DNA of 64,000 nt from Vreelandella subterranea (GTDB lineage Bacteria > Pseudomonadota > Gammaproteobacteria > Pseudomonadales > Halomonadaceae). Numbering within the stretch: position 1 is the first letter of the stretch; every line of letters begins with the position of its first letter. The DNA lies in NCBI RefSeq assembly GCF_900111305.1, contig NZ_FOGS01000005.1, positions 124,001-188,000 on the forward strand, in the 5' to 3' direction. The translations under genes and the position numbers were made by a program. Under the pieces are notes generated by a model. The model worked only from the letters and a program-made list of their open reading frames with translations. It was not told the origin of the DNA and made no database searches. Below are positions 25,939 to 42,463 of this stretch, in pieces.

Positions 25939-26214
25939 TTACCGTTTGGCTTTCTTGTCCGCCACGTGCCCGCGATAAGTGCGAGTGGCAGCGAATTCGC
26001 CTAGCTTGTGACCAACCATTTCCTCGGAGACGTGCACCGGGACGTGTTGGCGACCATTATGGACTGCGATGGTCAGACCCACCATGTTTGGCAGGATCAT
26101 CGAACGACGCGACCAGGTCTTGATCGGTTTGCGATCGTTCTTTTCCACTGCAGCCTCTACCTTCTTCAAAAGATGAAGGTCAATGAAAGGACCTTTCTTT
26201 AGTGAACGTGGCAC
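25939..26214 (-). CDS. rpsS: 30S ribosomal protein S19
   Basis: S19 (91 aa), a 30S-head protein pairing with S13. It starts [20 protein letters not shown] and contains [28 protein letters not shown]. It lies 33 nt after rplB in S10-operon order and ends HVADKKAKR. Confidence 0.99.
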   Translation of the reverse strand: MPRSLKKGPFIDLHLLKKVEAAVEKNDRKPIKTWSRRSMILPNMVGLTIAVHNGRQHVPVHVSEEMVGHKLGEFAATRTYRGHVADKKAKR

Positions 26215-26247
26215 AGCCGTTACCTCTTAATGTCTTGGCAATTTAGA

Positions 26248-27078
26248 TCAGCTACGAGCCTTGCGGCGACGTACGATCAGCTTGTCGGTGCGCTTGTTCT
26301 TACGCGTCTTATAACCCTTGGTCGGCACACCCCATGGAGTGACCGGGTTACGACCACCACTGGTGCGGCCTTCACCACCACCGTGCGGGTGATCCACCGG
26401 GTTCATTGCGACACCGCGAACAGTCGGACGCACACCTCTCCAGCGCTTCGCACCGGCCTTGCCAAGTTGACGCAGGCTGTGCTCGGAGTTGCTCACTTCG
26501 CCCAGGGTCGCACGGCACTCAGCCAGGACCTTGCGCATTTCGCCGGAACGAAGACGCAGGGTGGCGTAGTTGCCTTCACGCGCAACCAGCTGAGCGCCAG
26601 TACCGGCACTGCGAGCAATCTGCGCGCCTTTACCCGGCTTCAGCTCGATACCGTGAACGGTCGAACCCAGCGGGATGTTGCGCAGCGGCAAGGCATTACC
26701 TTTCTTGATGGGCGCGTTAACACCAGATTCCAGCACGTCACCCGCGCTGACACCTTTCGGTGCGATGATGTAACGACGCTCGCCATCGGCGTATTTCAGC
26801 AGCGCAATGTGCGCACTGCGGTTCGGGTCGTGCTCCAGGCGCTCAACGGTGGCAGGAATGCCATCCTTGGTGCGCTTGAAGTCGATCAACCGATAGTGAT
26901 GACGGTGACCACCGCCCACGTGGCGGGTGGTGATGCGACCGTAGTTATTACGGCCACCGGACTTGGACTGCTTTTCCAAAAGCGGTGCATAAGCACGGCC
27001 CTTGTACAGTTCCTCGCCAACGATCTTGACGACGTGGCGACGACCGGCGGATGTGGGTTTGGTCTTGACGATTGCCAT
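26248..27078 (-). CDS. rplB: 50S ribosomal protein L2
   Basis: L2 (276 aa), needed for subunit association and peptidyl transfer. It begins [20 protein letters not shown]. The conserved histidine loop [29 protein letters not shown], which holds the functionally critical His229 of E. coli L2, is present near residue 223-251. It is 17 nt after rplW. Confidence 0.99.
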   Translation of the reverse strand: MAIVKTKPTSAGRRHVVKIVGEELYKGRAYAPLLEKQSKSGGRNNYGRITTRHVGGGHRHHYRLIDFKRTKDGIPATVERLEHDPNRSAHIALLKYADGERRYIIAPKGVSAGDVLESGVNAPIKKGNALPLRNIPLGSTVHGIELKPGKGAQIARSAGTGAQLVAREGNYATLRLRSGEMRKVLAECRATLGEVSNSEHSLRQLGKAGAKRWRGVRPTVRGVAMNPVDHPHGGGEGRTSGGRNPVTPWGVPTKGYKTRKNKRTDKLIVRRRKARS

Positions 27079-27095
27079 TATCCGTACTCCTGCCC

Positions 27096-27392
27096 TTATT
27101 CGGCGCCAGAGAAGTCTTCGAGCGTTTCACCCGCAGCGAGGGTTACATACGCTTTACGGTAACCCTTACGCAAGCCAACGCCGTTTGCAGTACGCTTGGT
27201 TTTGCCTTTCACGTTCAGTACCTGAACGCTACCGACCTTCTTGCCGAACAGAACTTCTACGGCCTTCTTGATCTCGGGCTTGGTAGCATCGGTCGCCACC
27301 TTAAAAACGTACTGGTTGCGCTCGGCAGCCATCGCGGCCTTCTCGGTCACGTGCGGTCCAAGCAGAACCTTGAATACGCGTTCCTGGTTCAT
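27096..27392 (-). CDS. rplW: 50S ribosomal protein L23
   Basis: L23 (98 aa) at the tunnel exit, docking site for trigger factor and SRP. It starts [20 protein letters not shown] and has [26 protein letters not shown]. Its start overlaps the rplD stop by 4 nt (ATGA), coupling the two. Confidence 0.99.
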   Translation of the reverse strand: MNQERVFKVLLGPHVTEKAAMAAERNQYVFKVATDATKPEIKKAVEVLFGKKVGSVQVLNVKGKTKRTANGVGLRKGYRKAYVTLAAGETLEDFSGAE

Positions 27393-27994
27393 GCCAGCTT
27401 CTCCTCGAATTTACGCAGGGCGGAGACGGTGACCAGGACCTTATCAAAGGCAACCAGGCTCACCGGGTCAGCGGCCGCAACATCCACCACATCAACGTGA
27501 GGAAGGTTGCGTGCGGCTAGATAGAGCTTTTCGTCAACGTCTTCGGTGACGATCAACACTTTTTCAAGGTTGAGCTCTTTCAGCTTGGCAGCGACCTGCT
27601 TGGTTTTCGGCGCTTCAACGTTGAACTCTTCAACCACGACCAGGCGCTCTTGACGTACCAGCTCTGACAAGATGGAGCGCATGGCGGCGCGATACATCTT
27701 GCGGTTCACCTTCTGGGTGTAGTCTTGCGGACGCGCCGCGAAGGTGACACCGCCGCTACGCCAGATTGGCGAACGGATGGTACCGGCACGAGCACGGCCA
27801 GTCCCTTTCTGACGCCACGGCTTTTTACCACCACCGCGTACATCGGAACGGTTCTTTTGAGCGCGGGTGCCCTGACGACCACCAGCCAAATAGGCAGTGA
27901 CAACCTGGTGAACCAGCGCTTCGTTGAATTCTTTGCCAAAGGTGGCGTCGGCTACTTCAACGGTACCCGCGCCTGCAGCAAGATTCAGATTCAT
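27389..27994 (-). CDS. rplD: 50S ribosomal protein L4
   Basis: L4 (201 aa), with a tunnel-lining loop ([44 protein letters not shown] region near residues 40-85). In E. coli L4 autoregulates the S10 operon through its leader, so the leader near rpsJ is of interest. It is 15 nt after rplC. Confidence 0.99.
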   Translation of the reverse strand: MNLNLAAGAGTVEVADATFGKEFNEALVHQVVTAYLAGGRQGTRAQKNRSDVRGGGKKPWRQKGTGRARAGTIRSPIWRSGGVTFAARPQDYTQKVNRKMYRAAMRSILSELVRQERLVVVEEFNVEAPKTKQVAAKLKELNLEKVLIVTEDVDEKLYLAARNLPHVDVVDVAAADPVSLVAFDKVLVTVSALRKFEEKLA

Positions 27995-28009
27995 TGGTAA
28001 TTATCCCCT

Positions 28010-28648
28010 TCAGCCTGCTTTAACGGCGCTGCGAACGATAACGTCACTGCCGGTTGCACCCGGCACGGCGCCCTTGATCAGCAGCAGGTTACGCTCGGCG
28101 TCGACACGGACGATCTCTAGGCTCTGCACGGTGCAACGGGCGTTACCCATCTGACCGGCCATCTTTTTGCCTTTGAAAACGCGACCCGGGGTCTGACACA
28201 TACCGATAGAACCCGGCGCACGATGCGACAGCGAGTTACCATGGCTGTTGTCTTGGGTACGGAAGTTCCAGCGCTTAACGGCACCCTGGAAACCTTTACC
28301 CTTGGAGGTACCGGTCACATCGATCATCTGACCAGCTTCGAAGAGGGATACGGTGAGTTCGCCGCCGACTTCAGGAGCTTCTTCGCCGTCTTCCAGACGA
28401 AACTCCATCAGTGAACGACCAGCCTCAACACCCGCTTTAGCAAATTGACCCGCCTGGGCTTTGCTGAGGTGTTTGGCCTTGCGAGAGCCGGTTGTTACCT
28501 GAACCGCCGCGTAACCGTCAGATTCGACAGATTTGACGCGTGTAACACGGTTAGGATCAACCTCAATAACGGTTACGGGCACGGATGCACCGTCTTCGGT
28601 AAAGACACGAGTCATCCCGGCCTTTTTACCGACTAAACCGATAGTCAT
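28010..28648 (-). CDS. rplC: 50S ribosomal protein L3
   Basis: L3 (212 aa from ATG 28648: [20 protein letters not shown]), an initiator of 50S assembly. An upstream in-frame ATG (28681) adds 11 unconserved residues and is rejected; AGGAG precedes 28648. The loop [39 protein letters not shown], near the peptidyl-transferase centre, is intact. The 152-nt gap before it is unusually long. Confidence 0.98.
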   Translation of the reverse strand: MTIGLVGKKAGMTRVFTEDGASVPVTVIEVDPNRVTRVKSVESDGYAAVQVTTGSRKAKHLSKAQAGQFAKAGVEAGRSLMEFRLEDGEEAPEVGGELTVSLFEAGQMIDVTGTSKGKGFQGAVKRWNFRTQDNSHGNSLSHRAPGSIGMCQTPGRVFKGKKMAGQMGNARCTVQSLEIVRVDAERNLLLIKGAVPGATGSDVIVRSAVKAG

Positions 28649-28727
28649 TCTCAGTTCTCCTATAGTGTACGGGGCTATCACCCGCTATGGCTGCCCTTTC
28701 CAGAGCATTCCACTAGCACATTGTGTA

Positions 28728-28741
28728 GCGCCTCACGGCGC
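28728..28741 (-). promoter_or_regulatory. GNRA-tetraloop hairpin in the rpsJ-rplC gap
   Basis: On the transcribed strand GCGCC-GTGA-GGCGC forms a 5-bp stem closed by a GNRA loop. It sits within the 152 nt between the rpsJ stop and rplC start (28649-28800). That gap also holds complementary flanks (CCACACTAG near the rpsJ stop, CTAGTGG further on) and a palindrome CACATTGTG. The role is unknown. Confidence 0.45.
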
Positions 28742-28800
28742 GGCGGCTGCTGCTCAATGTCAATACGTAATGAGCGCTGGGCCGCAAGTGTCTAGTGTGG

Positions 28801-29112
28801 TTAGTCGAGCTTGATTTGCACGTCTACGCCAGCGGCGAGATCGAGTTTCATCAGCGCATCAACGGTTTTCTCGGTCGGCTCGACGATATCGAGCACACGC
28901 TTGTGCGTACGAATCTCATACTGGTCGCGCGCGTCCTTGTTGACGTGCGGCGAGATCAGAATGGTGTAGCGCTCGCGGTTGGTTGGCAGCGGAATCGGAC
29001 CACGAACCTGAGCACCAGTGCGCTTAGCGGTTTCAACAATCTCCGCTGTGGACTGATCGATCAGGCGATGGTCGAATGCTTTCAACCGAATGCGAATCTT
29101 TTGGTTCTGCAT
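28801..29112 (-). CDS. rpsJ: 30S ribosomal protein S10 (NusE)
   Basis: S10 (103 aa), a 30S-head protein that doubles as NusE, linking transcribing polymerase-NusG to ribosomes and antitermination complexes. It starts [20 protein letters not shown] and contains [36 protein letters not shown]. It is the first gene of the S10 operon, 65 nt downstream of a consensus promoter. Confidence 0.99.
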   Translation of the reverse strand: MQNQKIRIRLKAFDHRLIDQSTAEIVETAKRTGAQVRGPIPLPTNRERYTILISPHVNKDARDQYEIRTHKRVLDIVEPTEKTVDALMKLDLAAGVDVQIKLD

Positions 29113-29137
29113 TTGCCCTAAACTCCAATGGATGTCG

Positions 29138-29153
29138 ACGGCGCGAGCCGTCT
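29138..29153 (-). promoter_or_regulatory. Short leader hairpin upstream of rpsJ
   Basis: GACGGC-TCGC-GCCGTC on the transcribed strand lies 25 nt before the rpsJ ATG, inside the S10 leader. The leader (about 60 nt) is much shorter than the L4-responsive E. coli leader, so the same mechanism is doubtful here. Confidence 0.4.
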
Positions 29154-29176
29154 ACCCACGCATTCAAAGGATGCGC

Positions 29177-29205
29177 ATTATAGGCACGCCAAAAGCCCAT
29201 GTCAA
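29177..29205 (-). promoter_or_regulatory. Consensus sigma-70 promoter of the S10 operon
   Basis: On the minus strand TTGACA (complement of 29200-29205) and TATAAT (complement of 29177-29182) are both perfect, with an optimal 17-bp spacer. A GC-containing discriminator (GCGC) follows. It sits between the tuf terminator and rpsJ. Confidence 0.92.
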
Positions 29206-29225
29206 ACATTTGCTAGAGGTGCGCA

Positions 29226-29253
29226 GAAAAGGGGGCTCGATCGAGCCCCCTTT
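29226..29253 (-). terminator. Terminator after tuf
   Basis: A palindrome GGGGGCTC-GATC-GAGCCCCC (29231-29250), followed on the minus strand by TTTT, lies 20 bp after the tuf stop. It separates the str operon from the S10 promoter. Confidence 0.85.
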
Positions 29254-29271
29254 CACATTCAGCGGATCTAC

Positions 29272-30465
<1,194 letters not shown>

Positions 30466-30494
30466 TGCTATAACCTCTTTACGTTAGCTAACGG

Positions 30495-32618
30495 TTAACC
30501 GTTTTGGTTGATGACGGCTTCAACGACGCTGGAGGGCGCCTCCTCGTACTTCGCGAACTCCATAGAGTAGCTCGCACGGCCCTGGGTTTGCGAGCGGAGA
30601 TCGGTTGCGTAACCGAACATCTCACCCAGCGGCACCGTTGCACGAATGATTTTACCAGAAGAAGAATCATCCATGCCCTGGACCAGGCCGCGACGACGGT
30701 TCAGGTCGCCCATGACGTCACCCATAAACTCTTCGGGGGTCACGACTTCGACCTTCATCACCGGCTCCAGCAGCACGGCCTTGGCTTTCCTGGCACCTTC
30801 TTTCACTGCCATAGAAGAAGCAATCTTGAACGCAGTCTCGTTGGAGTCCACGTCGTGATAGGAGCCATCAAACAGCGTCACTTTAACGTCAATCATCGGG
30901 TAACCCGCAATGACGCCATTTTTCAGCTGTTCATATGCCCCTTTCTCTACTGCCGGGATGTATTCCTTGGGAACCACACCACCGACGATTTCCGAGTTGA
31001 ACTTGAAGAAGATTTCATCATCCCCTTCACCCTTCTCCTCGTAGGTCAACGGCTCGATACGCATGATAACGTGACCGTATTGACCACGACCGCCAGACTG
31101 GCGTACGAACTTGCCTTCCTGCTCGACGCTGCCGCGAATCGTTTCACGGTAGGCCACCTGCGGCTTACCGATATTGGCTTCAACCTTGAACTCGCGACGC
31201 ATGCGGTCGACAAGAATATCGAGGTGAAGCTCGCCCATTCCCGAAATGATCGTCTGACCAGTCTCTTCGTCGGTTTTTACCTGGAAGGACGGGTCTTCCT
31301 GGGCCAGTTTGCCCAGCGCAACACCCATCTTCTCCTGGTCAGCCTTGGATTTCGGCTCAACCGCTACCGAGATAACCGGGTCGGGGAATTCCATACGCTC
31401 AAGCACGATCTTGTGATTGATATCACACAGGGTATCCCCGGTCGTGACGTCTTTCAGACCGATACAGGCCGCGATATCGCCGGCGCGTACTTCCTTGATC
31501 TCTTCACGCGAATTCGAGTGCATCTGAACGATACGTCCAACGCGCTCTTTCTTGCTCTTGACCGAGTTGTAGACGCCGTCACCGGAATTCAGCACACCCG
31601 AATAGACGCGGATAAACGTCAGGGTGCCGACAAAGGGGTCGGTGGCAATCTTGAACGCCAGCGCAGCAAACGGCTGATTGTCGTCGGCTTCACGGGTATC
31701 GATGGTACCGTCTTTATCGTCAAGCTCACCTTCGATGGCCTTGACTTCGGTCGGCGACGGCATGTACTCGATGACGCAGTCCAGTACCGCTTGAACACCC
31801 TTGTTCTTGAAGGCGGACCCACAGGTGATGAGGACGATTTCGTTAGCCAGGGTACGCGCACGCAGACCGGCCTTGATCTCTTCAGTGGTCAGCTCACCAC
31901 CTTCGAGATACTTTTCCATCAACTCATCAGAACCTTCTGCCGCGGCTTCGATCATCTGCTCGCGGTAGGTTTCTGCCGTTTCGACCAGCTCTTCGGGAAT
32001 ATCAACCAGGTCATAATTCATGCCCAGGTTCTCTTCGTCCCAAAGGATACCCTTCATCTGGATCAGGTCGATGACGCCCTTGAAGTTCTCTTCCGTGCCC
32101 CAGTTGATCTGGATCGGCACGGCATTGGCACCCAGGCGCTCTTTCAACTGGTCGACGACCATGAAGAAGTCGGCGCCGGTCCGGTCCATCTTGTTGACGA
32201 AGACCATGCGCGGCACTTCGTACTTGTTGGCCTGGCGCCATACGGTTTCGGTCTGCGGCTGAACGCCGGAGGAACCGCACAGCACGACAACCGCGCCGTC
32301 AAGTACGCGCAGAGAACGCTCGACTTCGATCGTGAAGTCAACGTGCCCCGGGGTATCGATGATGTTGATGCGGTGCTCAGGGAACTGCTTGTTCATGCCC
32401 TGCCAGAAACAGGTGGTTGCAGCTGAGGTGATGGTAATACCACGCTCCTGCTCCTGCTCCATCCAGTCCATGGTCGCCGCACCGTCGTGCACCTCACCCA
32501 CTTTGTGGGAAAGGCCGGTGTAGAACAGTACACGCTCAGTCGTCGTGGTTTTACCCGCGTCGACGTGAGCGACGATACCGATATTACGGTAACGATTTAG
32601 TGGAGTCTTGCGTGCCAC
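30495..32618 (-). CDS. fusA: Elongation factor G
   Basis: Translocase GTPase, 707 aa. G1 is [45 protein letters not shown] is switch II/G3; [12 protein letters not shown]-type G4 reads [13 protein letters not shown]. Domain IV-V text includes [15 protein letters not shown] and [32 protein letters not shown]. It is separated from rpsG by 210 nt containing a tandem array. Long antisense readings over it are shadows. Confidence 0.99.
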   Translation of the reverse strand: MARKTPLNRYRNIGIVAHVDAGKTTTTERVLFYTGLSHKVGEVHDGAATMDWMEQEQERGITITSAATTCFWQGMNKQFPEHRINIIDTPGHVDFTIEVERSLRVLDGAVVVLCGSSGVQPQTETVWRQANKYEVPRMVFVNKMDRTGADFFMVVDQLKERLGANAVPIQINWGTEENFKGVIDLIQMKGILWDEENLGMNYDLVDIPEELVETAETYREQMIEAAAEGSDELMEKYLEGGELTTEEIKAGLRARTLANEIVLITCGSAFKNKGVQAVLDCVIEYMPSPTEVKAIEGELDDKDGTIDTREADDNQPFAALAFKIATDPFVGTLTFIRVYSGVLNSGDGVYNSVKSKKERVGRIVQMHSNSREEIKEVRAGDIAACIGLKDVTTGDTLCDINHKIVLERMEFPDPVISVAVEPKSKADQEKMGVALGKLAQEDPSFQVKTDEETGQTIISGMGELHLDILVDRMRREFKVEANIGKPQVAYRETIRGSVEQEGKFVRQSGGRGQYGHVIMRIEPLTYEEKGEGDDEIFFKFNSEIVGGVVPKEYIPAVEKGAYEQLKNGVIAGYPMIDVKVTLFDGSYHDVDSNETAFKIASSMAVKEGARKAKAVLLEPVMKVEVVTPEEFMGDVMGDLNRRRGLVQGMDDSSSGKIIRATVPLGEMFGYATDLRSQTQGRASYSMEFAKYEEAPSSVVEAVINQNG

Positions 32619-32777
32619 GGTGGAACTCCCGTTTGTTGGCGATGCTCGTGAATCTGGTGTCGCGTTTTTTGCTTATGCCACCGCCGCCATCGATCACGAT
32701 AGCGGCGGTGTGTTGCGAACTGGCGCCCAATTGTCTCGACACAGCGCAATACAGCAAAAAAACAACCCCAGAAAACG

Positions 32778-32837
32778 CCGAATTTAAAAACGCTGATATT
32801 AAAAGCGCCGATCTTAAAAACGCTGATCTTAAAAACG
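32778..32837 (-). repeat. 15-bp tandem array duplicating the rpsG 3' end
   Basis: Four 15-bp units begin (minus strand) at 32837, 32822, 32807 and 32792: CGTTTTTAAGATCAG, CGTTTTTAAGATCGG, CGCTTTTAATATCAG and CGTTTTTAAATTCGG. A decayed fifth starts CGTTTTCTGG at 32777. The first unit contains the last two codons and stop of rpsG (CGT TTT TAA), and every full copy repeats Arg-Phe-stop in the same frame. The rest of the rpsG-fusA gap (32619-32777) shows nothing recognisable. Confidence 0.85.
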
Positions 32838-33299
32838 GTAGTGCGAGAAGGCCTTGTTGGCTTCTGCCATACGATGCACGTCTTCGCGCTTCTTGACGGC
32901 AGAACCTTTGCCTTCAGCGGCATCCAGCATTTCGCCTGCAAGACGCTGAACCATCGTTTTCTCACCGCGACGACGCGCCGCGTCAACCAGCCAGCGCATA
33001 GCAAGCGCCTGACGACGTGACGGACGAACTTCAACCGGCACCTGATACGTCGCACCACCGACACGGCGCGACTTCACCTCGACCATGGGCTGGATAGCTT
33101 CCAGCGCCTTGTCGAAGATTTCCAGCGGCTCTTCTTTACTACGCTCGGCAACCTTGTCCAACGCACCATAAACAATGCGCTCAGCTATGGACTTCTTGCC
33201 GCTGAACATCAGGTGGTTCATGAACTTCGCCAGGCGCTCACTTCCGAACTTGGGATCCGGCAGGATTTCGCGCTTAGCTACAACTCTTCTTCTAGGCAT
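32829..33299 (-). CDS. rpsG: 30S ribosomal protein S7
   Basis: S7 (156 aa), initiator of 30S head assembly and, in E. coli, repressor of the str operon. It starts [20 protein letters not shown], contains VMVDGKKS-equivalent [17 protein letters not shown] and [24 protein letters not shown], and ends AFSHYRF. The stop codon lies in the first unit of a 15-bp tandem array. A 147-nt gap separates it from rpsL, where S7 acts in E. coli. Confidence 0.98.
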   Translation of the reverse strand: MPRRRVVAKREILPDPKFGSERLAKFMNHLMFSGKKSIAERIVYGALDKVAERSKEEPLEIFDKALEAIQPMVEVKSRRVGGATYQVPVEVRPSRRQALAMRWLVDAARRRGEKTMVQRLAGEMLDAAEGKGSAVKKREDVHRMAEANKAFSHYRF

Positions 33300-33446
33300 G
33301 ATAAGCCCTCAATTTAAGGATCCTTCAGGTAAACTCGGAACTCGCACAAACAAATCGCTCAGTGCCGCCCGACCTTACTCTTATCAGACCATCATATGCG
33401 TGATAAACATCTCGTACGGACGCCGCTTACGCGACCCAGCACCGAC

Positions 33447-33821
33447 TTAAGACTTCGGACGCTTGGTACCGTACTTGGAACGACCCTGCTTACGATTCTG
33501 TACGCCAGAGGTGTCAAGGGCACCGCGCACGGTGTGATAACGCACACCGGGCAAGTCCTTCACACGACCGCCGCGAATCAGCACAACAGAGTGCTCCTGG
33601 AGGTTGTGACCTTCACCACCGATATAGGAAGCCACTTCGAAACCGTTGGTAAGGCGCACACGGCAGACCTTACGCAGGGCCGAGTTGGGCTTCTTCGGGG
33701 TGGTGGTGTAAACGCGCGTACATACGCCGCGCTTTTGCGGACAAGCCTGAAGCGCGGGCACGTCACTCTTGGTGACGGGGCGCTTACGCGGCTTGCGCAC
33801 TAGCTGATTAATCGTTGCCAT
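33447..33821 (-). CDS. rpsL: 30S ribosomal protein S12
   Basis: S12 (124 aa) at the decoding centre. The start is ATG 33821 ([20 protein letters not shown]); an in-frame codon at 33878 adds 19 unconserved residues. Lys43 ([13 protein letters not shown]) and Lys88 ([13 protein letters not shown]) are both wild type, so no streptomycin-resistance change is present at these sites. First gene of the str operon, with its own promoter upstream. Confidence 0.99.
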   Translation of the reverse strand: MATINQLVRKPRKRPVTKSDVPALQACPQKRGVCTRVYTTTPKKPNSALRKVCRVRLTNGFEVASYIGGEGHNLQEHSVVLIRGGRVKDLPGVRYHTVRGALDTSGVQNRKQGRSKYGTKRPKS

Positions 33822-33898
33822 GGTGTTTAGCTGACTCCAATGGTTGCCTGGCCTTCCAGCGGCTGCGGGCGTACCCACCCCACTGTTAAAGGCTGCGC

Positions 33899-33928
33899 AT
33901 TCTAAAGGCTGACCCTAGCCGACGTCAA
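33899..33928 (-). promoter_or_regulatory. Promoter of the str operon (rpsL-rpsG-fusA-tuf)
   Basis: On the minus strand TTGACG (complement of 33923-33928), 18 bp, TAGAAT (complement of 33899-33904) followed by GCGC. The -35 box directly abuts the hairpin after rpoC. It lies 78 bp before the rpsL start. Confidence 0.8.
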
Positions 33929-33956
33929 GTCCTGCCGGTCGTTAAACCGGCAGGAC
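33929..33956 (-). terminator. Stem-loop after rpoC
   Basis: GTCCTGCCGG (33929-33938) pairs perfectly with CCGGCAGGAC (33947-33956) around an 8-nt loop, 28 bp after the rpoC stop. On the minus strand only TT follows before the -35 box of the next promoter, so termination may be weak; the hairpin could also protect the rpoBC mRNA 3' end. Confidence 0.6.
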
Positions 33957-33984
33957 CGTGATGTCAAAGGGTCAGGTCGCAATG

Positions 33985-38199
<4,215 letters not shown>

Positions 38200-38209
38200 G
38201 GGACGGCTC

Positions 38210-41200
38210 CTAGCTCTCTAACTCGATATCGATGCCCAGCGAGCGGATTTCCTTCACGAGTACGTTGAAGGATTCCGGCATGCCTGCCTGCATGGTGTGG
38301 TCGCCATCCACGATGTTCTTGTACATCTTGGTGCGCCCTTCGACGTCGTCCGATTTGACGGTGAGCATCTCTTGCAGCGTGTAGGCCGCGCCATAAGCTT
38401 CCAGCGCCCACACTTCCATCTCACCAAAGCGCTGACCACCGAACTGCGCTTTACCGCCCAGCGGCTGCTGGGTGACGAGCGAGTAAGAACCGGTAGAACG
38501 CGCGTGCATCTTATCGTCGACCAAGTGGTTCAGCTTGAGCATGTACATGTAGCCAACGGTAACAGGGCGGTCAAACGCATCCCCGCTACGGCCGTCGTAC
38601 AAGGTCATCTGCCCCGACTCGGGAATGTCCGCCAGCTTGAGCAGATGCTTGATCTCGTGCTCTTGAGCACCGTCAAACACCGGCGTTGCCATCGGCACAC
38701 CCGCCTTGAGATTCTTCGCCAGCGCAATGACTTCGTCATCGCTCAGCGAGTCGATGTCTTCGACACGGGTCCCTGGCGTGTTGTAGACCTGTCCCAGGAA
38801 GTCACGAATCTCTGCCACTTGCTGTTCACGGGCGTCTCGCAGCATGGCTTCGATCTTGACACCGAGACCGCGCGCCGCCATGCCGAGGTGGGTTTCGAGG
38901 ATCTGACCCACGTTCATCCGCGACGGTACGCCCAAGGGGTTCAGCACCACGTCGACCGGCTCGCCCTGATCGTCGAACGGCATGTCTTCGATGGGCATGA
39001 TCGCCGAGATAACACCCTTGTTACCGTGACGACCAGCCATCTTGTCGCCCGGCTGGATGCGACGCTTCACGGCCATGTAGACCTTGACGATCTTCAGCAC
39101 GCCAGGCGCAAGATCATCGCCCTGGGTCAGCTTGCGCTTCTTGTCTTCAAAGCGCTCGTCCATTTCTTTACGACGATTTTCCAGCTGCTCATCGGCCTGG
39201 GCCAGCAGCTCGTTGAAGCTTTCATCCTGCATGCGCAGCTTGAACCACTGCTGACGCGGCAGCTCGTCCAGGTACGCGGCATCAAGGGTATCGCCTTTCT
39301 TCAGGTTCGGGCCGCCATTGACCACCTGCCCTTCCAGGGTCCGCTTGAGACGCTCGAAGGTCGCGTCTTCAGCGATACGGTAGGTTTCCTGCAGGTCCTT
39401 GCGCACCTCATCCAGCTGCATCTGCTCGATGGCCAGAGCACGCGAGTCCTTTTCGACGCCGTCTCGGGTAAACACCTGAACGTCGATCACCGTGCCTCTC
39501 ATGCCGGTCGGGGCACGTAGCGAGGTGTCTTTAACGTCAGATGCTTTCTCGCCGAAGATGGCACGTAGCAGCTTTTCTTCCGGCGTCAGCTGGGTTTCAC
39601 CTTTCGGCGTTACCTTACCGACCAGGATGTCACCCGGGCCGACTTCGGCACCGATGTAGACGACACCGGCCTCGTCCAGCTTGCCAAGCGCCGATTCACC
39701 GACGTTGGGGATATCCGAGGTAATCTCTTCCGGGCCCAGCTTGGTGTCACGGGACACGCTGGTCAGTTCCTGGATGTGAATGGTGGTGAAACGGTCTTCT
39801 TGGGCCGCCCGCTCGGAAAGCAGGATGGAGTCCTCAAAGTTGTAGCCGTTCCAGGGCATGAAGGCGATGCGCATGTTCTGACCCAGCGCCAGATCGCCCA
39901 TGTCCACCGACGGGCCATCGGCGAGGATATCGCCACGCGCCACGTCGTCACCAGGCCGCACGATGGGGCGCTGGTTCATACAGGTATTCTGGTTGGAGCG
40001 GGTGTACTTGGTCAGGTTGTAGATATCGACCCCGGCTTCGCCGCCGATGATCTCGTCTTCATTGACCCGCACCACCACGCGACGCGCATCGACAGAGTCG
40101 ATCACGCCGCCGCGACGGGCAACGGCACAGACACCCGAGTCACGGGCAACGAAGCGTTCCATGCCCGTACCCACCAGCGGCTTCTCGGCACGCAGCGTGG
40201 GCACCGCCTGGCGCTGCATGTTGGAACCCATCAAGGCACGGTTGGCGTCATCGTGCTCAAGGAAGGGGATCAATGCCGCTGCCACCGACACCACCTGGCG
40301 CGGCGACACATCCATCAGCGTGACCTGCTCAGGGCGCATGAAGGTGGTTTCGCCCTTGTGGCGCGCCTGCACCAAATCGTCGCTCAGCTTGCCGGACTCA
40401 TCCACGGCCGCCGATGCCTGGGCGATAACGTAGTCACCCTCTTCGATCGCCGAGAGGTGAACGATATCGTCGGTCAACTGGCGGTCCACGACCTTACGGT
40501 AGGGCGTTTCCAGGAAGCCGTAGCTGTTGGTGTGGCTGTAGGTGGCCAACGAGTTGATCAGGCCGATGTTCGGGCCTTCCGGCGTTTCGATCGGGCACAG
40601 ACGGCCGTAGTGCGTGGCGTGTACGTCACGTACTTCGAAGCCGGCACGCTCGCGAGTCAGACCACCCGGGCCGAGTGCAGACACACGACGCTTGTGGGTT
40701 ACCTCGGAGAGCGGGTTGTTCTGGTCCATGAACTGGGAAAGCTGCGAGGAGCCAAAGAACTCTTTCACCGCCGCCGCCACCGGCTTGGCGTTGATCAGAT
40801 CCTGCGGCATCAGGCCTTCGCTTTCCGCCATGGAAAGACGCTCTTTCACGGCGCGCTCGACACGTACCAGGCCGACACGGAACTGGTTTTCGGCCATTTC
40901 GCCAACGCAGCGAATGCGACGGTTACCCAGGTGGTCGATGTCGTCGACGTCGCCGAAGCCGTTACGGATGTTGATCAGCTCGCGCAGCACGTCGAGGATA
41001 TCTTTGCGGTCCAGTATGCCGGAGCCGGTATCGCCTTCACGACGCAGGCGACGATTGAACTTCATGCGGCCCACGCCCGACAGGTCGTAGCGGTCCTCAG
41101 TGAAGAACAGGTTGTGGAACAGCGTCTCGGCGGCTTCCTTGGTAGGCGGCTCGCCGGGGCGCATCATGCGGTAGATTTCCACCAGCGCTTCCAGCTGCGA

Positions 41201-42286
41201 CCCTGTGGTGTCCAGCTTCAGCGTGTCGGAAATGAACGAGCCGCAGTCCAGGTCGTTGGTATACAGCGTTTCAATCCGCTTGATACCGCCCTTGGCCATG
41301 GCCTCGAGTACGTCCGGGGTAATTTCGGTATTACACGGGCAGATCAGCTCGCCAGTCTTGCTGTCGATCTGGTCCTTGGCCAGGGTTTTACCGAACAGGT
41401 ACTCCATCGGCACGTCCAGGCGCTCGAGGCCTGCTTTCTCGAGCTGGCGGATGTGCTTCTGGGTAATCCGGCGACCTTCTTCAACGATGGTCTCTCCGCT
41501 GCCGTCCTTGATATCGAAGGTAGCGGTTTCACCACGCAGCCGCGACGGCACCAGCTCCACGGAAAAGCCTGACTTCTCAACGTGGAAAATGCTGGTTTCA
41601 AAGAATTCGTCGAGGATCTCTTCCGCGCTCATTCCCAACGCACGCATCAGCACCGTGGCCGGCAGTTTACGGCGACGGTCAATGCGCACAAAGACGTTGT
41701 CTTTGGGATCGAATTCAAAGTCCAGCCAGGAACCGCGGTAAGGAATCACCCGCGCGGAATAGAGCAGTTTGCCGGATGAGTGGCTCTTGCCCTTGTCATG
41801 ATCGAAGAAAACACCGGGGCTGCGGTGGAGCTGGGACACGATGACCCGCTCGGTACCGTTGATCACAAAGGTACCGTTCTCCGTCATCAGGGGGATTTCC
41901 CCCATGTAGACTTCTTGCTCTTTGATATCTTTGATTGCTTTATTCGAGGAATCGCGATCATAAATGATCAAGCGAACCTTGACGCGCAGCGGCGCGGAAT
42001 AGGTAACCCCGCGCAGCTGGCACTCCTTAACATCGAACGCCGGCGTGCCGAACCGGTAGCTGACATACTCAAGCGCCGCATTACCGGAGAAGCTCTCGAT
42101 CGGAAACACGGACTTGAATGCCGCGTGCAGACCGATCTCGTGCCGCTCGTCGGGCGAACGATCTTGCTGGAGGAAGTCGTAATAGGAATCAAGCTGGATG
42201 GCCAGCAAGTAAGGCACATCCATCACTTGTGGCAGTTTGCCGAAATCCTTGCGGATGCGTTTTTTCTCAGTATATGAGTAAGCCAT
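38210..42286 (-). CDS. rpoB: RNA polymerase beta subunit
   Basis: Beta subunit (1358 aa, E. coli 1342). The rifampicin-pocket segment reads [20 protein letters not shown] then [14 protein letters not shown], with the Asp, His and Ser equivalent to E. coli D516, H526 and S531 unchanged, so a sensitive genotype is expected. It starts [20 protein letters not shown]. An attenuator lies in the 252-nt rplL-rpoB gap. The long plus-strand readings over this gene are antisense shadows. Confidence 0.99.
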   Translation of the reverse strand: MAYSYTEKKRIRKDFGKLPQVMDVPYLLAIQLDSYYDFLQQDRSPDERHEIGLHAAFKSVFPIESFSGNAALEYVSYRFGTPAFDVKECQLRGVTYSAPLRVKVRLIIYDRDSSNKAIKDIKEQEVYMGEIPLMTENGTFVINGTERVIVSQLHRSPGVFFDHDKGKSHSSGKLLYSARVIPYRGSWLDFEFDPKDNVFVRIDRRRKLPATVLMRALGMSAEEILDEFFETSIFHVEKSGFSVELVPSRLRGETATFDIKDGSGETIVEEGRRITQKHIRQLEKAGLERLDVPMEYLFGKTLAKDQIDSKTGELICPCNTEITPDVLEAMAKGGIKRIETLYTNDLDCGSFISDTLKLDTTGSQLEALVEIYRMMRPGEPPTKEAAETLFHNLFFTEDRYDLSGVGRMKFNRRLRREGDTGSGILDRKDILDVLRELINIRNGFGDVDDIDHLGNRRIRCVGEMAENQFRVGLVRVERAVKERLSMAESEGLMPQDLINAKPVAAAVKEFFGSSQLSQFMDQNNPLSEVTHKRRVSALGPGGLTRERAGFEVRDVHATHYGRLCPIETPEGPNIGLINSLATYSHTNSYGFLETPYRKVVDRQLTDDIVHLSAIEEGDYVIAQASAAVDESGKLSDDLVQARHKGETTFMRPEQVTLMDVSPRQVVSVAAALIPFLEHDDANRALMGSNMQRQAVPTLRAEKPLVGTGMERFVARDSGVCAVARRGGVIDSVDARRVVVRVNEDEIIGGEAGVDIYNLTKYTRSNQNTCMNQRPIVRPGDDVARGDILADGPSVDMGDLALGQNMRIAFMPWNGYNFEDSILLSERAAQEDRFTTIHIQELTSVSRDTKLGPEEITSDIPNVGESALGKLDEAGVVYIGAEVGPGDILVGKVTPKGETQLTPEEKLLRAIFGEKASDVKDTSLRAPTGMRGTVIDVQVFTRDGVEKDSRALAIEQMQLDEVRKDLQETYRIAEDATFERLKRTLEGQVVNGGPNLKKGDTLDAAYLDELPRQQWFKLRMQDESFNELLAQADEQLENRRKEMDERFEDKKRKLTQGDDLAPGVLKIVKVYMAVKRRIQPGDKMAGRHGNKGVISAIMPIEDMPFDDQGEPVDVVLNPLGVPSRMNVGQILETHLGMAARGLGVKIEAMLRDAREQQVAEIRDFLGQVYNTPGTRVEDIDSLSDDEVIALAKNLKAGVPMATPVFDGAQEHEIKHLLKLADIPESGQMTLYDGRSGDAFDRPVTVGYMYMLKLNHLVDDKMHARSTGSYSLVTQQPLGGKAQFGGQRFGEMEVWALEAYGAAYTLQEMLTVKSDDVEGRTKMYKNIVDGDHTMQAGMPESFNVLVKEIRSLGIDIELES

Positions 42287-42463
42287 CTGTATTCCCCAGC
42301 TTGTTCACCATGGGTGACCGATGCGTGGTCATCTGCCCTGCGGCCGTGTCAGACGCGAACAGCAAGCTCCTGATCGGGTAGCTCGCCGTCGAAAATCTTG
42401 ATCGATAACAGTCTTGCGATAACCGTACTACAACGATTCTGCTTCACCGTTCAGTTACAACAG

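Noticed and set aside
30504-32426. Long plus-strand open frame opposite fusA
   Set aside because: It mirrors the strongly biased codon use of fusA and shows no domain. Similar long antisense frames opposite tuf, rpoB, rpoC and typA were rejected for the same reason.
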